Shown here one piece after another: positions 36,600 through 44,949 of a stretch of DNA of 64,000 nt. This DNA is from Planctomycetota bacterium. GTDB lineage: Bacteria; Planctomycetota; Phycisphaerae; UBA1845; UTPLA1. Each line of letters begins with the position of its first letter. Position 1 is the first letter of the stretch. Location: contig JAATGM010000027.1 of the NCBI GenBank assembly GCA_015654675.1, forward strand, positions 1 through 64,000, read 5' to 3'. The position numbers were made by a program, and so were the translations under genes. The notes beneath the pieces were generated by a model, which ran no database searches, had not been told where the DNA came from, and was given only the letters and a program-made list of their open reading frames with translations.

Positions 36600-36655
36600 A
36601 TTTGTCATCGGGGAAGGAAAAGGAAAGGAAAAGGATTGTGAAGCGTGGTTGGTGA

Positions 36656-36835
36656 TTATTCGCAGTAATAGCAGGGCATGGCCTGCTCGTTGCGCCGCGT
36701 GCCGCGTGCGGCACGGTGACTTCGAAACGCCTGGCGAACGTGCGCGAAAAAGTTTCGGATCACCTCGCTGACGCGTTGCGATTTCGGGTTCGACTGCCGG
36801 GCAATCGGCTGTGATAGTTGAATGGCGCTTAACAT
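36656..36835 (-). CDS. Small 59-residue basic protein ending in CYYCE
   Basis: The best reason to call this gene is its ribosome binding site: on the minus strand GGAGGAG lies eight bases before the ATG at 36835, the strongest such site in the intergenic region. The product is 59 residues, rich in Arg, Ser and Gln, with a central hydrophobic or amphipathic stretch 'VSEVIRNFFAHVRQAF' and a C-terminus MPCYYCE carrying a CxxC pair. There is no signal peptide and no family that I recognise. A pyrimidine-rich spacer and a 13-bp hairpin follow. Possible roles are a small metal- or nucleic-acid-binding regulator; this is speculation. Confidence 0.5.
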   Translation of the reverse strand: MLSAIQLSQPIARQSNPKSQRVSEVIRNFFAHVRQAFRSHRAARGTRRNEQAMPCYYCE

Positions 36836-36850
36836 GACTCGATCTCCTCC

Positions 36851-37240
36851 GGCTTTGGCACCTGGGGTGGAGCCCGCGTGCCATCGATCAACCCCTAAGC
36901 CGCACGTTGCATGCCAGTCACCAGCACCATTCAGACGCTTTATTCGAGGGCGACGGGGACTAATACCCATGATTCGACTCCCAGTTTCGGCGACCCCACG
37001 AGCAGGGATCGCTGCCGAGGGTGATCGGTTCCCGGAAGTGACTAATTGAGATCAATGCGAACCAGTCGGAATTACATCAATCCGGCTCGCCAGCCCGACA
37101 GCCAATCACGGAAAAGCCGTCAAACATCGAATTCTGGGTACTTAGACCCAAACACCCGGCCCCCGGTGGGGTAAGGGTTCCCACATCAAGCCGGAGTGCG
37201 CGCTGCACTTCATCCCAAGACTGATCCATAACTGGCTTTT
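36851..37240. other. Intergenic region without identified gene
   Basis: About 390 bp between the small minus-strand gene and the candidate non-coding RNA. Frames here are short and show no domain or ribosome binding site. Base composition is visibly less GC-rich than in the genes. I see no tRNA, repeat array or clear promoter in it. Confidence 0.4.
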
Positions 37241-37245
37241 ATAAA

Positions 37246-37251
37246 TATACT
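37246..37251 (+). promoter_or_regulatory. TATACT -10 element of the candidate non-coding RNA
   Basis: TATACT, preceded by the AT-rich TTTTATAAA stretch, lies about seven bases before the inferred transcript start near 37258. No good -35 hexamer is visible 16-18 bases upstream (the sequence there is near TGATCC), so the promoter call is tentative. Confidence 0.35.
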
Positions 37252-37257
37252 TACGCA

Positions 37258-37622
37258 TCAGAAACATCCGCCGATCCACGCTGGCACGGCCAATGCTCTA
37301 GGAGGGGCGTCGCGAGCACGACGGGTGTCTCAGATGCCTGAAACGACTTGCGAAGCCAACCCGGCTCGAAACGAAATGAGCTGGTAACGATATTTTGCGG
37401 GCGGTCGGCGATCGTCGGGCAGCGAAAGCTGCGAGGGACGACAGAACTACTGACCGGCGACGCCGCCCGCCAGCAGAGATTAAGGTTGGCCCGAAAATAA
37501 GTTTGCTACTGCCCCCAGGTGGTCGGTCTTGTGGATCGTCACCCTGGTTCAAGTGTGCCAGGCCCAGAAATGGGTCGGTTAACGGGTGGGTCCGAGTGCG
37601 AGGCGGACCCACCTATTTTTTT
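37258..37622 (+). ncRNA. Candidate structured non-coding RNA, class not recognised
   Basis: A gene-free segment of about 365 nt with dense potential secondary structure on the + strand, ending in a strong intrinsic terminator. A closing helix pairs CTGGCAC (37281-37287) with GTGCCAG (37555-37561). Inside it are CGTCG/CGACG (37308-37312/37319-37323), CCGGCTC/GAGCTGG (37361-37367/37378-37384) and a long arm closed by GCGGGCGG/CCGCCCGC (37397-37404/37463-37470). That arm contains TCGTC/GACGA and the tip GCAGC-GAAA-GCTGC (37419-37432). A further hairpin is CCAGGTG/CACCCTGG (37515-37521/37540-37547), and GGCCCA-GAAA-TGGGTC lies at 37561-37576. Two perfect GNRA (GAAA) tetraloops and long-range pairing argue for a functional RNA. 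It lacks the conserved blocks of RNase P RNA, tmRNA and SRP RNA. The 5' end is inferred from the -10 element. Confidence 0.6.
37584..37622 (+). terminator. Strong intrinsic terminator
   Basis: GGTGGGTCCG (37585-37594), a nine-base loop and CGGACCCACC (37604-37613) form a perfect 10-bp GC-rich stem followed by TATTTTTTT (37614-37622). No + strand protein gene precedes it for more than 1 kb apart from the candidate RNA, which it must therefore terminate. Confidence 0.88.
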
Positions 37623-37654
37623 GCGCGCAAATAGCCCGAAATCCCCCATTCCCC

Positions 37655-37682
37655 TTGAACCATTTCGCGACTGCACTATATT
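37655..37682 (+). promoter_or_regulatory. Promoter of the pyrophosphatase gene
   Basis: TTGAAC (37655-37660) and TATATT (37677-37682) with a 16-base spacer. It is one of the better sigma70-type matches in the window. The inferred start near 37689 gives a leader of about 220 nt before the hppA start codon. Confidence 0.6.
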
Positions 37683-37688
37683 GGCCGC

Positions 37689-37911
37689 TCTGGTTTTCGG
37701 CAGTCCGTTATGTCGCCGCCCTCGCCGTGGGCGCGACGGGCGAGGCGCGGTCGGTCATCTAAGTCGGTTGCAGCGGACGGGCTTCTAAGCCGTCCTCCGC
37801 CATGCTTCCCAGACACCAGACCCCGAAAATTGAATCCTGCTGACCCCCGAATCGCCGTCGGGCTGGCGGTGTCATCAGTTCACGTAGGCATTGCCTCTTA
37901 AGGAGTTGATT
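37689..37911 (+). promoter_or_regulatory. Hairpin-rich 5' leader of hppA
   Basis: The inferred leader of about 220 nt contains two stable hairpins: CCTCGCCGT/ACGGGCGAGG (37720-37728/37736-37745, one bulge) and GGACGG/CCGTCC (37774-37779/37789-37794). It ends with AAGGAG (37900-37905) six bases before the GTG start. No riboswitch class is recognised; the leader length and structure allow post-transcriptional control. Confidence 0.4.
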
Positions 37912-40437
37912 GTGATATCCCGTCTTCGTACTCGGATTCCCTCTCTGCCGATCCTCATCGCCGGACTGGTCTGGTTGGCTTCCGCCGCCGTCGCACGCGC
38001 CAGCGAGGCCGATCTCGCCATCCCCGACCTGCACAAGGGCCACTTCGATATTTTGGGCAAGTCGATATCCGCGTGGAACCTACTCGCTGGCGGTGCGTGC
38101 ATCATTTGTATCACCCTCGGCATCAGTCTCTTTCTGCGAATGCAGATCCATCGACTGCCCGCCCACAAGTCGATGCTCGACGTCGCCGAAATCATCTTTC
38201 AGACCTGCAAGACCTACCTCATTCAACAAGGCAAATTCCTGCTCATGCTCTTCGTGATCATGGGCGCCGCCATGACGTACTACTTCGTCGGGCTCCAGCA
38301 TGAAACCTTCCGAACAGCAGGGCTCGTCTTGTGTTTCACCGTAGTCGGAATGGCCGGTTCCTACGCTGTCGCCTGGTACGGCATCCGCATCAACACCTAT
38401 GCCAACGCCCGCACCGCATTCGCCGCCCTTCGCGGCGTGCCGTGGGATGTCGTCAACATCCCCCTCCGAGCCGGAATGTCCGTCGGCCTGTTCCTAATCT
38501 CGCTCGAACTGGTCATGATGGTTTTCATCCTGCTGTTCGTTGATCGTGCGATCGTCGGATACTGCTTCCTCGGTTTTGCCATCGGTGAATCGCTTGGCGC
38601 ATCCGCCCTCCGAATCGCCGGCGGTATCTTCACCAAGATCGCCGACATCGGCTCCGACCTCATGAAAATCGTCTTCAACGTCAAGGAAGACGATCCTCGC
38701 AACCCCGGCGTCATTGCCGACTGCACCGGCGACAACGCCGGCGACTCGGTCGGTCCCACCGCCGACGGCTTCGAAACCTACGGCGTCACCGGCGTCGCCC
38801 TCATCTCCTTCATCACGCTCGCCGTCACCGAGCGGGCGGGAATCGTTAGACCCGACGACATCCAAGCCAAGCTCATTGTTTGGATCTTCGCCATGCGATT
38901 CCTCATGGACTGCATGTCGGGTATCTCCTACTTCATCAACCAGGCCATCTCCTCGGCCAAGTACAGCGGCGTGAAGGAATTCAACTTCGAGCACCCCCTC
39001 ACCCGCCTCATCTGGATCGCCGCGATTCTCTGCATCACAACTTCATTTGGCATGAGCAAGCTTCTGATCGGCGATATGTCCGTCACCCACCTGCAGAACG
39101 GCCAGGAAGTCATCAAGAAGTTGCCTGACCTCTGGTGGCAACTAGGGCTCATCATTAGCTGCGGAACGCTCGCCGCCGTGCTCATCCCCGAGTTCACCAA
39201 GATCTTCACCAGCTCCCACTCGAAACACGTCCACGAAATCGTCACCGCTTCCCGCGAAGGCGGCCCCTCGCTCACGATCCTCTCAGGTATCGTCGCCGGT
39301 AACTTCTCCGCCTTCTGGAACGGCCTCCTCATCGCCGGCCTCATGGCAGGTGCCTACTTCACCAGCCAGCATGGCCTCGGCGAAATCATGGGCACCCACG
39401 CCTCGATCTTCGCCTTCGGCATGGTGGCCTTCGGATTCTTGTGCATGGGCCCTGTCACCATCGCCGTCGATAGCTACGGCCCCGTGACCGACAATGCCCA
39501 GTCCATCTTCGAGCTCGCCCAGACCGAGCACATCCCCAACATCAAGGAAGAAATCAAGCGTCAGTTCGGCTTCGAGCCCGACTTCGTACTCGGCAAGCAT
39601 TATCTCGAGGCCAACGACTCCGCCGGCAACACCTTCAAGGCCACGGCCAAGCCCGTGCTCATCGGCACGGCCGTCGTCGGCGCAACCACGATGATTTTCT
39701 CGATCATCCTCCTCCTCCAAAAGGCCGGCCTGCTTGCCCTGAGTCTGACCGATGCCCCCGTCCTCCTTGGATTCATCTGTGGCGGAACGGTGGTCTACTG
39801 GTTCTCCGGCGCCTCCATGCAGGCCGTCACCACCGGCGCCTACCGCGCCGTCGAGTTCATCAAGAAAAACATGGACCTGACTAAGAAGGTCGCCGACATC
39901 GAAGACTCGCGAACCGTCGTCCGCATCTGCACCCAGTATGCCCAGAGCGGAATGTGGAACATCTTCATCGCCCTCATGGCGATCACCCTCGCGTTCGCCT
40001 TCTTCGATCCCAACTTCTTCGTCGCCTACCTCGTCTCGATCGCCGTCGTCAGCCTCTTCCAGGCCATCTACATGGCCAACGCCGGCGGCGCGTGGGACAA
40101 CGCCAAGAAGCTCGTCGAGGTCGACTTCAAGGAAAAGAACACCCCTGTCCATGCCGCGACCGTCATCGGCGACACCGTCGGCGATCCGTTCAAGGACACG
40201 ACCTCGGTCGCCCTGAACCCGATCATCAAGTTCTCGACGCTTTTCGGCCTGCTGGCCGTCGAGATCGCCGTCAAGATGAGCGAAGAGGCCAAACACGCCC
40301 ACACCCGCGATTACGGCCCCTTCATCGGTGCCGCGATGCTCGTGGTCGCCCTCATCTTCGTCTATCGATCCTTCTACTCCATGCGAATCCCGAAGGAGAA
40401 GTACTTCGACGGCGCACGGCCGGCCGCCTCGCATTGA
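37912..40437 (+). CDS. hppA: Membrane-bound proton-translocating pyrophosphatase
   Basis: An 841-residue integral membrane pyrophosphatase that couples PPi hydrolysis to ion pumping. The start is GTG 37912, preceded by AAGGAG at six bases. About sixteen hydrophobic helices are seen after a signal-like N-terminus. The family's acidic substrate motif, DNVGDNVGD in most members, reads DCTGDNAGDSVG here (from D270), a divergent variant, and is followed by 'TADGFETYGVTG'. A second acidic cluster is 'GDTVGDPFKDTTSVALNP' near the C-terminus. Lys576 in GNTFKA (572-577) occupies the position where Lys marks K+-independent H+-pumping enzymes. It is longer than the usual 670-770 residues. A strong terminator follows. 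Confidence 0.9.
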   Translation: MISRLRTRIPSLPILIAGLVWLASAAVARASEADLAIPDLHKGHFDILGKSISAWNLLAGGACIICITLGISLFLRMQIHRLPAHKSMLDVAEIIFQTCKTYLIQQGKFLLMLFVIMGAAMTYYFVGLQHETFRTAGLVLCFTVVGMAGSYAVAWYGIRINTYANARTAFAALRGVPWDVVNIPLRAGMSVGLFLISLELVMMVFILLFVDRAIVGYCFLGFAIGESLGASALRIAGGIFTKIADIGSDLMKIVFNVKEDDPRNPGVIADCTGDNAGDSVGPTADGFETYGVTGVALISFITLAVTERAGIVRPDDIQAKLIVWIFAMRFLMDCMSGISYFINQAISSAKYSGVKEFNFEHPLTRLIWIAAILCITTSFGMSKLLIGDMSVTHLQNGQEVIKKLPDLWWQLGLIISCGTLAAVLIPEFTKIFTSSHSKHVHEIVTASREGGPSLTILSGIVAGNFSAFWNGLLIAGLMAGAYFTSQHGLGEIMGTHASIFAFGMVAFGFLCMGPVTIAVDSYGPVTDNAQSIFELAQTEHIPNIKEEIKRQFGFEPDFVLGKHYLEANDSAGNTFKATAKPVLIGTAVVGATTMIFSIILLLQKAGLLALSLTDAPVLLGFICGGTVVYWFSGASMQAVTTGAYRAVEFIKKNMDLTKKVADIEDSRTVVRICTQYAQSGMWNIFIALMAITLAFAFFDPNFFVAYLVSIAVVSLFQAIYMANAGGAWDNAKKLVEVDFKEKNTPVHAATVIGDTVGDPFKDTTSVALNPIIKFSTLFGLLAVEIAVKMSEEAKHAHTRDYGPFIGAAMLVVALIFVYRSFYSMRIPKEKYFDGARPAASH

Positions 40438-40471
40438 CGAGCGGGTGCGAGCCATCCTCCGCAACGTATCC

Positions 40472-40504
40472 AAAGCCCCGGTCCGCCCGGACCGGGGCTT
40501 TTCC
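40472..40504 (+). terminator. Intrinsic terminator after hppA
   Basis: AAAGCCCCGGTCC (40472-40484), loop GCCC, GGACCGGGGCTTT (40489-40501), followed by further T: a 13-bp perfect stem with T-tract. The A-run on the left arm would allow some activity on the other strand too. Confidence 0.9.
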
Positions 40505-40526
40505 ATTATGATGAGCAGATAACCAC

Positions 40527-40988
40527 ATGGGTCAGCGAGCAGTACACGCAAAGAGACAGGAACGGCTGGCGAAGGCATTGTCCCTCGGCCACGAGCACCG
40601 CGTCGCGCGCCGCGACGCAGCCACCATCGAATCGCAGCTCCGCGCCCGCAAATTCGCCATCGAAGTCGCCCGCCTCATGGCCGACGACAAATGCGAAGAC
40701 CTGATTATCCTCGACTTGGCCGGCATCTCCGGTGTTTGCGACTTCTTCGTCATCGGCACCGGCACCTCCGACCGTCAGATGCGCGCTGTCGCAGACAACA
40801 TTGAGGAAATGGGTAAAAAGCGCGGCGAACGCCCCTTCTCCACCGCCGGCCTCGAGGGCTCCTCCTGGATGGTCCTCGACTACGTCGACGTCGTCATCCA
40901 TCTCTTCGACGGCGAAGCCCGCAACTTCTACGAACTCGAAACCCTCTGGGGTGACGCCCCCCGCGTCGAATGGGAATCGTCCCGCTAA
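40527..40988 (+). CDS. rsfS: Ribosomal silencing factor RsfS
   Basis: A 153-residue protein of the RsfS/Iojap family, which binds ribosomal protein uL14 and blocks subunit joining in starvation. The family core starts near residue 45 with 'FAIEVARLMADDKCEDLIILDLAGISGVCDFFVIGTG' and ends 'DYVDVVIHLF' plus a 'FYELETLWGDAP' segment. The N-terminal 40 residues are an extra basic region; the true start might lie further in. No strong ribosome binding site is seen. Its stop overlaps the end of the convergent cinA gene by four bases. Confidence 0.9.
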   Translation: MGQRAVHAKRQERLAKALSLGHEHRVARRDAATIESQLRARKFAIEVARLMADDKCEDLIILDLAGISGVCDFFVIGTGTSDRQMRAVADNIEEMGKKRGERPFSTAGLEGSSWMVLDYVDVVIHLFDGEARNFYELETLWGDAPRVEWESSR

Positions 40989-42232
40989 CGCCCGCCCAGC
41001 AACTCCAGCCGCAGCATATTCAGCGCCGCCTTTGTCGCCCGATCGCGCACCTGGTCGCGCGAGAGATGATCGCCGAGCCGCAGCTCACGGCCGCTCACGC
41101 CATGCGGCGTCGCCAGCCCGAGATACACCAGCCCGATCGGCTTCTCCGCCGACCCGCCCGTCGGCCCCGCAATCCCCGTCGTCGATATCGCGTAGTCGCT
41201 GCCGCTGATCGTCCGGCAGTTGGCCGCCATAAACTCGGCCACTTCCATGCTCACGGCCCCATGCCGTGCCAGCATCTCGGCCGGAACTGCCAACAGCCGG
41301 TGTTTTGCCTCGTTCGAATAGGTCACGACGCCATCCAGAAAATACCGGCTGCTTCCCGAGATGTCGGTCAAACGCTTCGCAACCATGCCCCCGGTGCACG
41401 ACTCAGCCGTGGACACCGTCTTTCCGGCCGCCCACAGCAACTCAGCCACCGCGTGCTGCAGCGTCTCCTCCCGCTCGCCAAAGACAACCTTCCCCAGCCG
41501 TCGCCGCACCTCGGCCGCATCCGCCGCCAGCAAGCGCTTCGCCTCGTCGCGCGACTTGCCATGCGCATTGATTCGCACGCCGATGATCGCTTCCTGTGCC
41601 GTCGTCCCCACGTTCGGATTCCGGCCGCGCTTCATCAAATCCGCAATCTGCCGCCCAATCTCCGATTCCGCCGCCCCATAGGTGCGAATGACTGCCTGCA
41701 GAATCACCCCGTCGCCCGACCGCGCCGCCAGCGCCGGCCGCACGTCGCGCTCAAACATCACCTTCATCTCGCTAGGCACGCCCGGCATCGCAAACAGGTC
41801 CGCCCGCCCCAGCCGAGCCCGAATCCCAGGCGCAGTCCCCGTCGTGTTCTCAATCGCGCTCGCCCCAACAGGAATCATCGCCTGAACGCGATTCGCATCC
41901 GGCATGGCAATTCCGCGTTTCGAAAAAAACTCGACGATCTGGATCAAAGACGGCTCATGCACGACAAGCGAAACCCCCATCGCTCCAGCCAGCGCCTGCC
42001 GAGTCAGATCATCGTCGGTCGGCCCCAACCCCCCGCTGATCAAAACGACATCAAACGAGCTCGCCGCCCGCCGAATCTCAGCCTCAACCGGCCTAAGCTC
42101 GTCAGCGAGCGTCAAATGAAGAGCAGTCTCAACCCCAATCTCGGCCAACCGCTGCGCCAACCACGCAGAATTGGTATCGACCGTCTGCCCAAGCGTAAGT
42201 TCGGTGCCAATACTGATTACAACAGCTTGCAT
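40985..42232 (-). CDS. cinA: CinA family nicotinamide-nucleotide amidase/pyrophosphatase
   Basis: A 415-residue two-domain CinA. The N-terminal MoaB/MogA-like COG1058 domain opens 'AVVISIGTELTLGQTVDTNSAWLA' and has 'LISGGLGPTDDDLTRQALA'. The C-terminal CinA amidase domain carries 'TVSTAESCTGGMVAKRLTDI' (catalytic Ser/Thr region) and 'YAISTTGIAGPTGG'. It recycles pyridine nucleotides (NMN deamidation; ADP-ribose pyrophosphatase activity in some members). The start is ATG 42232, where conservation begins; the frame upstream to 42295 is not conserved. Confidence 0.93.
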   Translation of the reverse strand: MQAVVISIGTELTLGQTVDTNSAWLAQRLAEIGVETALHLTLADELRPVEAEIRRAASSFDVVLISGGLGPTDDDLTRQALAGAMGVSLVVHEPSLIQIVEFFSKRGIAMPDANRVQAMIPVGASAIENTTGTAPGIRARLGRADLFAMPGVPSEMKVMFERDVRPALAARSGDGVILQAVIRTYGAAESEIGRQIADLMKRGRNPNVGTTAQEAIIGVRINAHGKSRDEAKRLLAADAAEVRRRLGKVVFGEREETLQHAVAELLWAAGKTVSTAESCTGGMVAKRLTDISGSSRYFLDGVVTYSNEAKHRLLAVPAEMLARHGAVSMEVAEFMAANCRTISGSDYAISTTGIAGPTGGSAEKPIGLVYLGLATPHGVSGRELRLGDHLSRDQVRDRATKAALNMLRLELLGGR

Positions 42233-42242
42233 CGAGAGCGGA

Positions 42243-44021
42243 TTATAGCTTGGCGGCAGGCGCCGATGTCGAAGTCGCCAACCCGGATGTCCCAAGACAT
42301 TGATCGAGTTCCCGAAGAATACTCGTCGCCCGCTCTTGTTTGAGAAACTCTGTCACTTCATTCGGACCTGCTTGGTACAGCGATCTATAGACGTCCAATT
42401 CGATGGCATGCACGCGAACGGCAAGGAAGAAACAAATCAACGCAGAGAGGGCAAGGCCCACTGATACCCGAAGGTGCTGACGCGACGAAATCGTACTCCG
42501 CTGATTCGTTACCCTTCGCAAACGTCCCCAGAAAACCAATCCGGCGACAATGGTCGCCGCCGCTGCGAGCAACACAGCCACCGCGTGACCGCGAACAAAT
42601 CGCTCGACTAGCACCAGCTCAATCGGCGCCACGAACGGCGCCGCCATGCATCCGATGAAGGCAATCAGCGAAATCAGCCACAATAGCGTTCGCCTTTTCG
42701 CGAGGTCCGGCTGAAGCACGAACGGCAGCATGACACCGCCCAGAAAAGAGGCGGCCGATGCGGCGATCCACCACGGACCCCAGATCGGAAGGCCGCGCGA
42801 AATCGGAATGGAAACGAGCCACACCATTGCAGCAAATACGACACCGAAAACCGCTGCCCACAAAACTCGAATCCACGTCCCGTCACGTGCTGCCGGCGCC
42901 GCCGTTGACACGTCGTCTGGGGCTGCACGACCACGCCCCCAGAACAATTGAACGCTCATGAACGCCCACGCGACCGCCATCCCCGCCAGATCCAGCACCG
43001 CCGCAACGGCCTCTCCGAACGATGCAAGCAACCATCGATAAGTGCCGACCGAACCCCAGACAGGCGCGCGTGAAATATCAGTCCAGTCCGGCTCTGCGGG
43101 CACCCGCTCATCCACAGTCGTTCGAAGATTATCTCGCCACCGACGCAACGCTGTCCGCTGCGACTCTGTCGCCTCCGGATCGGCGGTAGTTGTTCGAACC
43201 AGAAGATCGGCGCAGAGCAGAGTATTCGCAACCGACCCGTCGGTTTGCAGCAAACCCCTCAACACCGATCGGATTGCGTCCCGAATCTGACGTGCTTCGC
43301 GCCCCCGACCCGCCGAGTCCAACCCCCGTGCGAGTTCAAACGCCGCGTCGGTCAACTTCGGCAGGGCAGCCGTCGGCGTACTCACGGTCGGTCGCCCCGA
43401 ACCAAATATGTTCTGAATGCTCGGCTTCATCGAAATGTATGATTTCAGCCCGTGTCGCCGCAACGCGTCGGACCAGCCCGACCCCCATTCACGACGATAA
43501 AGTGTCGCCCGCCGCGGCGGCTCGGTCGCCATCGTCTTGATGAAAACGTCAGATTGTCCGGCGAGATCCCCGCCCTGGCTCCGCTTTCTCGCAACCTCGA
43601 GAACGGCAATGCAGAGTCGAGTCACACTGTTGTCATAGTCCACTCGTAAAACCGACCCGAGGTCGGGAGCCAGCCGTCTCGCTTCAAACCGACCCGAGAG
43701 CACCTCGTTAGCCGCCTCCAACGCCTGATAGGCGATCAACATGCGCGCGGCATCAGTCTGGCCCGAGCTTGCATCTCGCATGGCATCTTCGACACTCATC
43801 CAGGACGGCCGCTGCGCAAGTCGAAGCTGCGCGCTATAAGCCGTTACGACACCGCTCCGCAGGAGTAAAAAGACAGAAAAAAACGTCGCGCCAACCGCAA
43901 CAGCAATCAGCGCGACGACGGCGATGAAATAGCTTTTTTGCGAACCCGCCGGCCCGTCAGTTCGACTGCGCCTGCTGGGTGGGCTGTCCGTACTGGCCGT
44001 TGTCCGGCGCTTGCGTGACAT
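42243..44021 (-). CDS. Hypothetical multi-pass membrane protein
   Basis: A 592-residue protein I do not recognise. A Lys/Arg/Ser-rich N-terminus precedes a membrane helix (about 30-53). A soluble helical region of about 270 residues follows, with TPR-like character ('ARMLIAYQALEAANEVLSGRF'). The C-terminal half holds about seven hydrophobic segments: 'EAVAAVLDLAGMAVAWAFMSV', 'VLWAAVFGVVFAAMVWLVSI', 'WIAASAASFLGGVMLPFVL', 'TLLWLISLIAFIGCMAAPFV' and others, ending in a soluble tail. Its base composition is less GC-rich than that of its neighbours. It overlaps the end of the upstream lipoprotein gene by 65 bp, so the pair is probably co-transcribed. Confidence 0.65.
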   Translation of the reverse strand: MSRKRRTTASTDSPPSRRSRTDGPAGSQKSYFIAVVALIAVAVGATFFSVFLLLRSGVVTAYSAQLRLAQRPSWMSVEDAMRDASSGQTDAARMLIAYQALEAANEVLSGRFEARRLAPDLGSVLRVDYDNSVTRLCIAVLEVARKRSQGGDLAGQSDVFIKTMATEPPRRATLYRREWGSGWSDALRRHGLKSYISMKPSIQNIFGSGRPTVSTPTAALPKLTDAAFELARGLDSAGRGREARQIRDAIRSVLRGLLQTDGSVANTLLCADLLVRTTTADPEATESQRTALRRWRDNLRTTVDERVPAEPDWTDISRAPVWGSVGTYRWLLASFGEAVAAVLDLAGMAVAWAFMSVQLFWGRGRAAPDDVSTAAPAARDGTWIRVLWAAVFGVVFAAMVWLVSIPISRGLPIWGPWWIAASAASFLGGVMLPFVLQPDLAKRRTLLWLISLIAFIGCMAAPFVAPIELVLVERFVRGHAVAVLLAAAATIVAGLVFWGRLRRVTNQRSTISSRQHLRVSVGLALSALICFFLAVRVHAIELDVYRSLYQAGPNEVTEFLKQERATSILRELDQCLGTSGLATSTSAPAAKL

Positions 44022-44751
44022 ACGGGTGATGCCGGACCGGGGTGTAGTGGAAAGGCGACAATGCCGACCGCCGGCAAAGCGTCAGAATACGATCCAGCAC
44101 TTCCTTGTTATTGTCAATCGACTCGTGATCGACGTTCAGGTTCGTCACATCCGTCGTCGCGATCTTCTGCCCCGTAAACGCCTTCCCGTCCCAGTAATTG
44201 TCATACCAGTAGTACGGATGCTCCTCGGCCACATTGCTGTTCCGGGTGCTGATGAGCGTCGTGCCGTGAATCTCCGACGCCGCCGTCTTCTGCAGGAAGT
44301 TGTCCGCCCGCCGCGAATTGTGCCCCAGCGGCGCCGCCTCCGGATTGTGCGCGTTCGTCTCGGCGTACGGCCAGTCCTTGTTGAAGTCGTCAATCACGAT
44401 GACGTGCTTCATGAACTTCATCTTGTGTTCCTGCGCATAGTGTCGCACGACCTGCGTCGCCAGGAACCCGCCGTGTCCGTGGCCAACCAGAATGGCCTCC
44501 TCATCCGGCTTGGCGTCGATCGTGTTCACGATCTTCAGCCAGTCGTCCGGGCTATAGACCGCCGCCGCAATTTCGTGCTGATTCAGTTCATCGCGCAGCT
44601 CATAGAGCCCGTCGCTAACTTCGTTGGGCGTTCCCTTGATCAAATAGACGCGCGGCCCCGTGTACGCAAAGTTCGTGGGCTGATGGCACCCCGTCCCCAG
44701 CGTAGACAGCGCCAGACCGCTCAAAATCGTCGGAATAAAATATCGCTTCAT
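43957..44751 (-). CDS. Putative lipoprotein with alpha/beta-hydrolase-like motif
   Basis: A 264-residue protein starting at ATG 44751, with a GGGGGAGAGG ribosome binding site. A signal peptide ends at lipobox-like TLGTGC (Cys22). A strand-turn-helix 'EEAILVGHGHGGFLATQVV' with GHGHGG at 90-95 resembles the nucleophile elbow of alpha/beta hydrolases (GxSxG), but the serine is replaced by His, so hydrolase activity is doubtful. 'HVIVIDDFNKDWPY' follows as a further strand. The C-terminus is Gln/Pro/Tyr-rich. I would call it a lipoprotein with a degenerate hydrolase-like fold. Confidence 0.65.
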   Translation of the reverse strand: MKRYFIPTILSGLALSTLGTGCHQPTNFAYTGPRVYLIKGTPNEVSDGLYELRDELNQHEIAAAVYSPDDWLKIVNTIDAKPDEEAILVGHGHGGFLATQVVRHYAQEHKMKFMKHVIVIDDFNKDWPYAETNAHNPEAAPLGHNSRRADNFLQKTAASEIHGTTLISTRNSNVAEEHPYYWYDNYWDGKAFTGQKIATTDVTNLNVDHESIDNNKEVLDRILTLCRRSALSPFHYTPVRHHPYVTQAPDNGQYGQPTQQAQSN

Positions 44752-44811
44752 CGCCTCTCCCCCTTGCCCACCTGCCGGCCATGACTGACCAACATCCGGT
44801 GAGACATGTAA

Positions 44812-44841
44812 ATCGTAGCTATCCCGGTCGTGAAGGGTCAA
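44812..44841 (-). promoter_or_regulatory. Candidate promoter of the lipoprotein gene
   Basis: On the minus strand, TTGACC (44836-44841) and TACGAT (44812-44817) are separated by 18 bases, with the -10 hexamer 60 bases before the ATG at 44751. Hexamers and spacing are identical to those upstream of murI. Confidence 0.5.
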
Positions 44842-44949
44842 CCAAACTCCGCCCCACAGAACCAGCCCCCAACAAAACCGCGCAAACGCACGGCATTCTT
44901 ATTGGAACGCCCAGCCAATATCCGGACGCACCAAGCGATGCCGGATTCG

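Noticed and set aside
36567-36970. Two longer minus-strand frames (105 and 104 codons) around the small gene
   Set aside because: Only the frame entered from the ATG at 36835 has a ribosome binding site; the longer versions start without one.
37381-37450. Short matches to RNase P RNA (CTGGTAAC, ACGACAGAAC)
   Set aside because: The universally conserved GAGGAAAGTCC block and the overall order are missing; treated as coincidence within an unclassified RNA.
37258-37622. tmRNA
   Set aside because: No tRNA-like ends, no CCA-type 3' end and no tag frame ending in Ala-Ala-stop.
37760-37800. tRNA-Arg(TCT)-like anticodon arm in the hppA leader
   Set aside because: CTTCTAA loop on a short stem, but the stem has a mismatch, and there is no T-arm, D-arm or acceptor stem.
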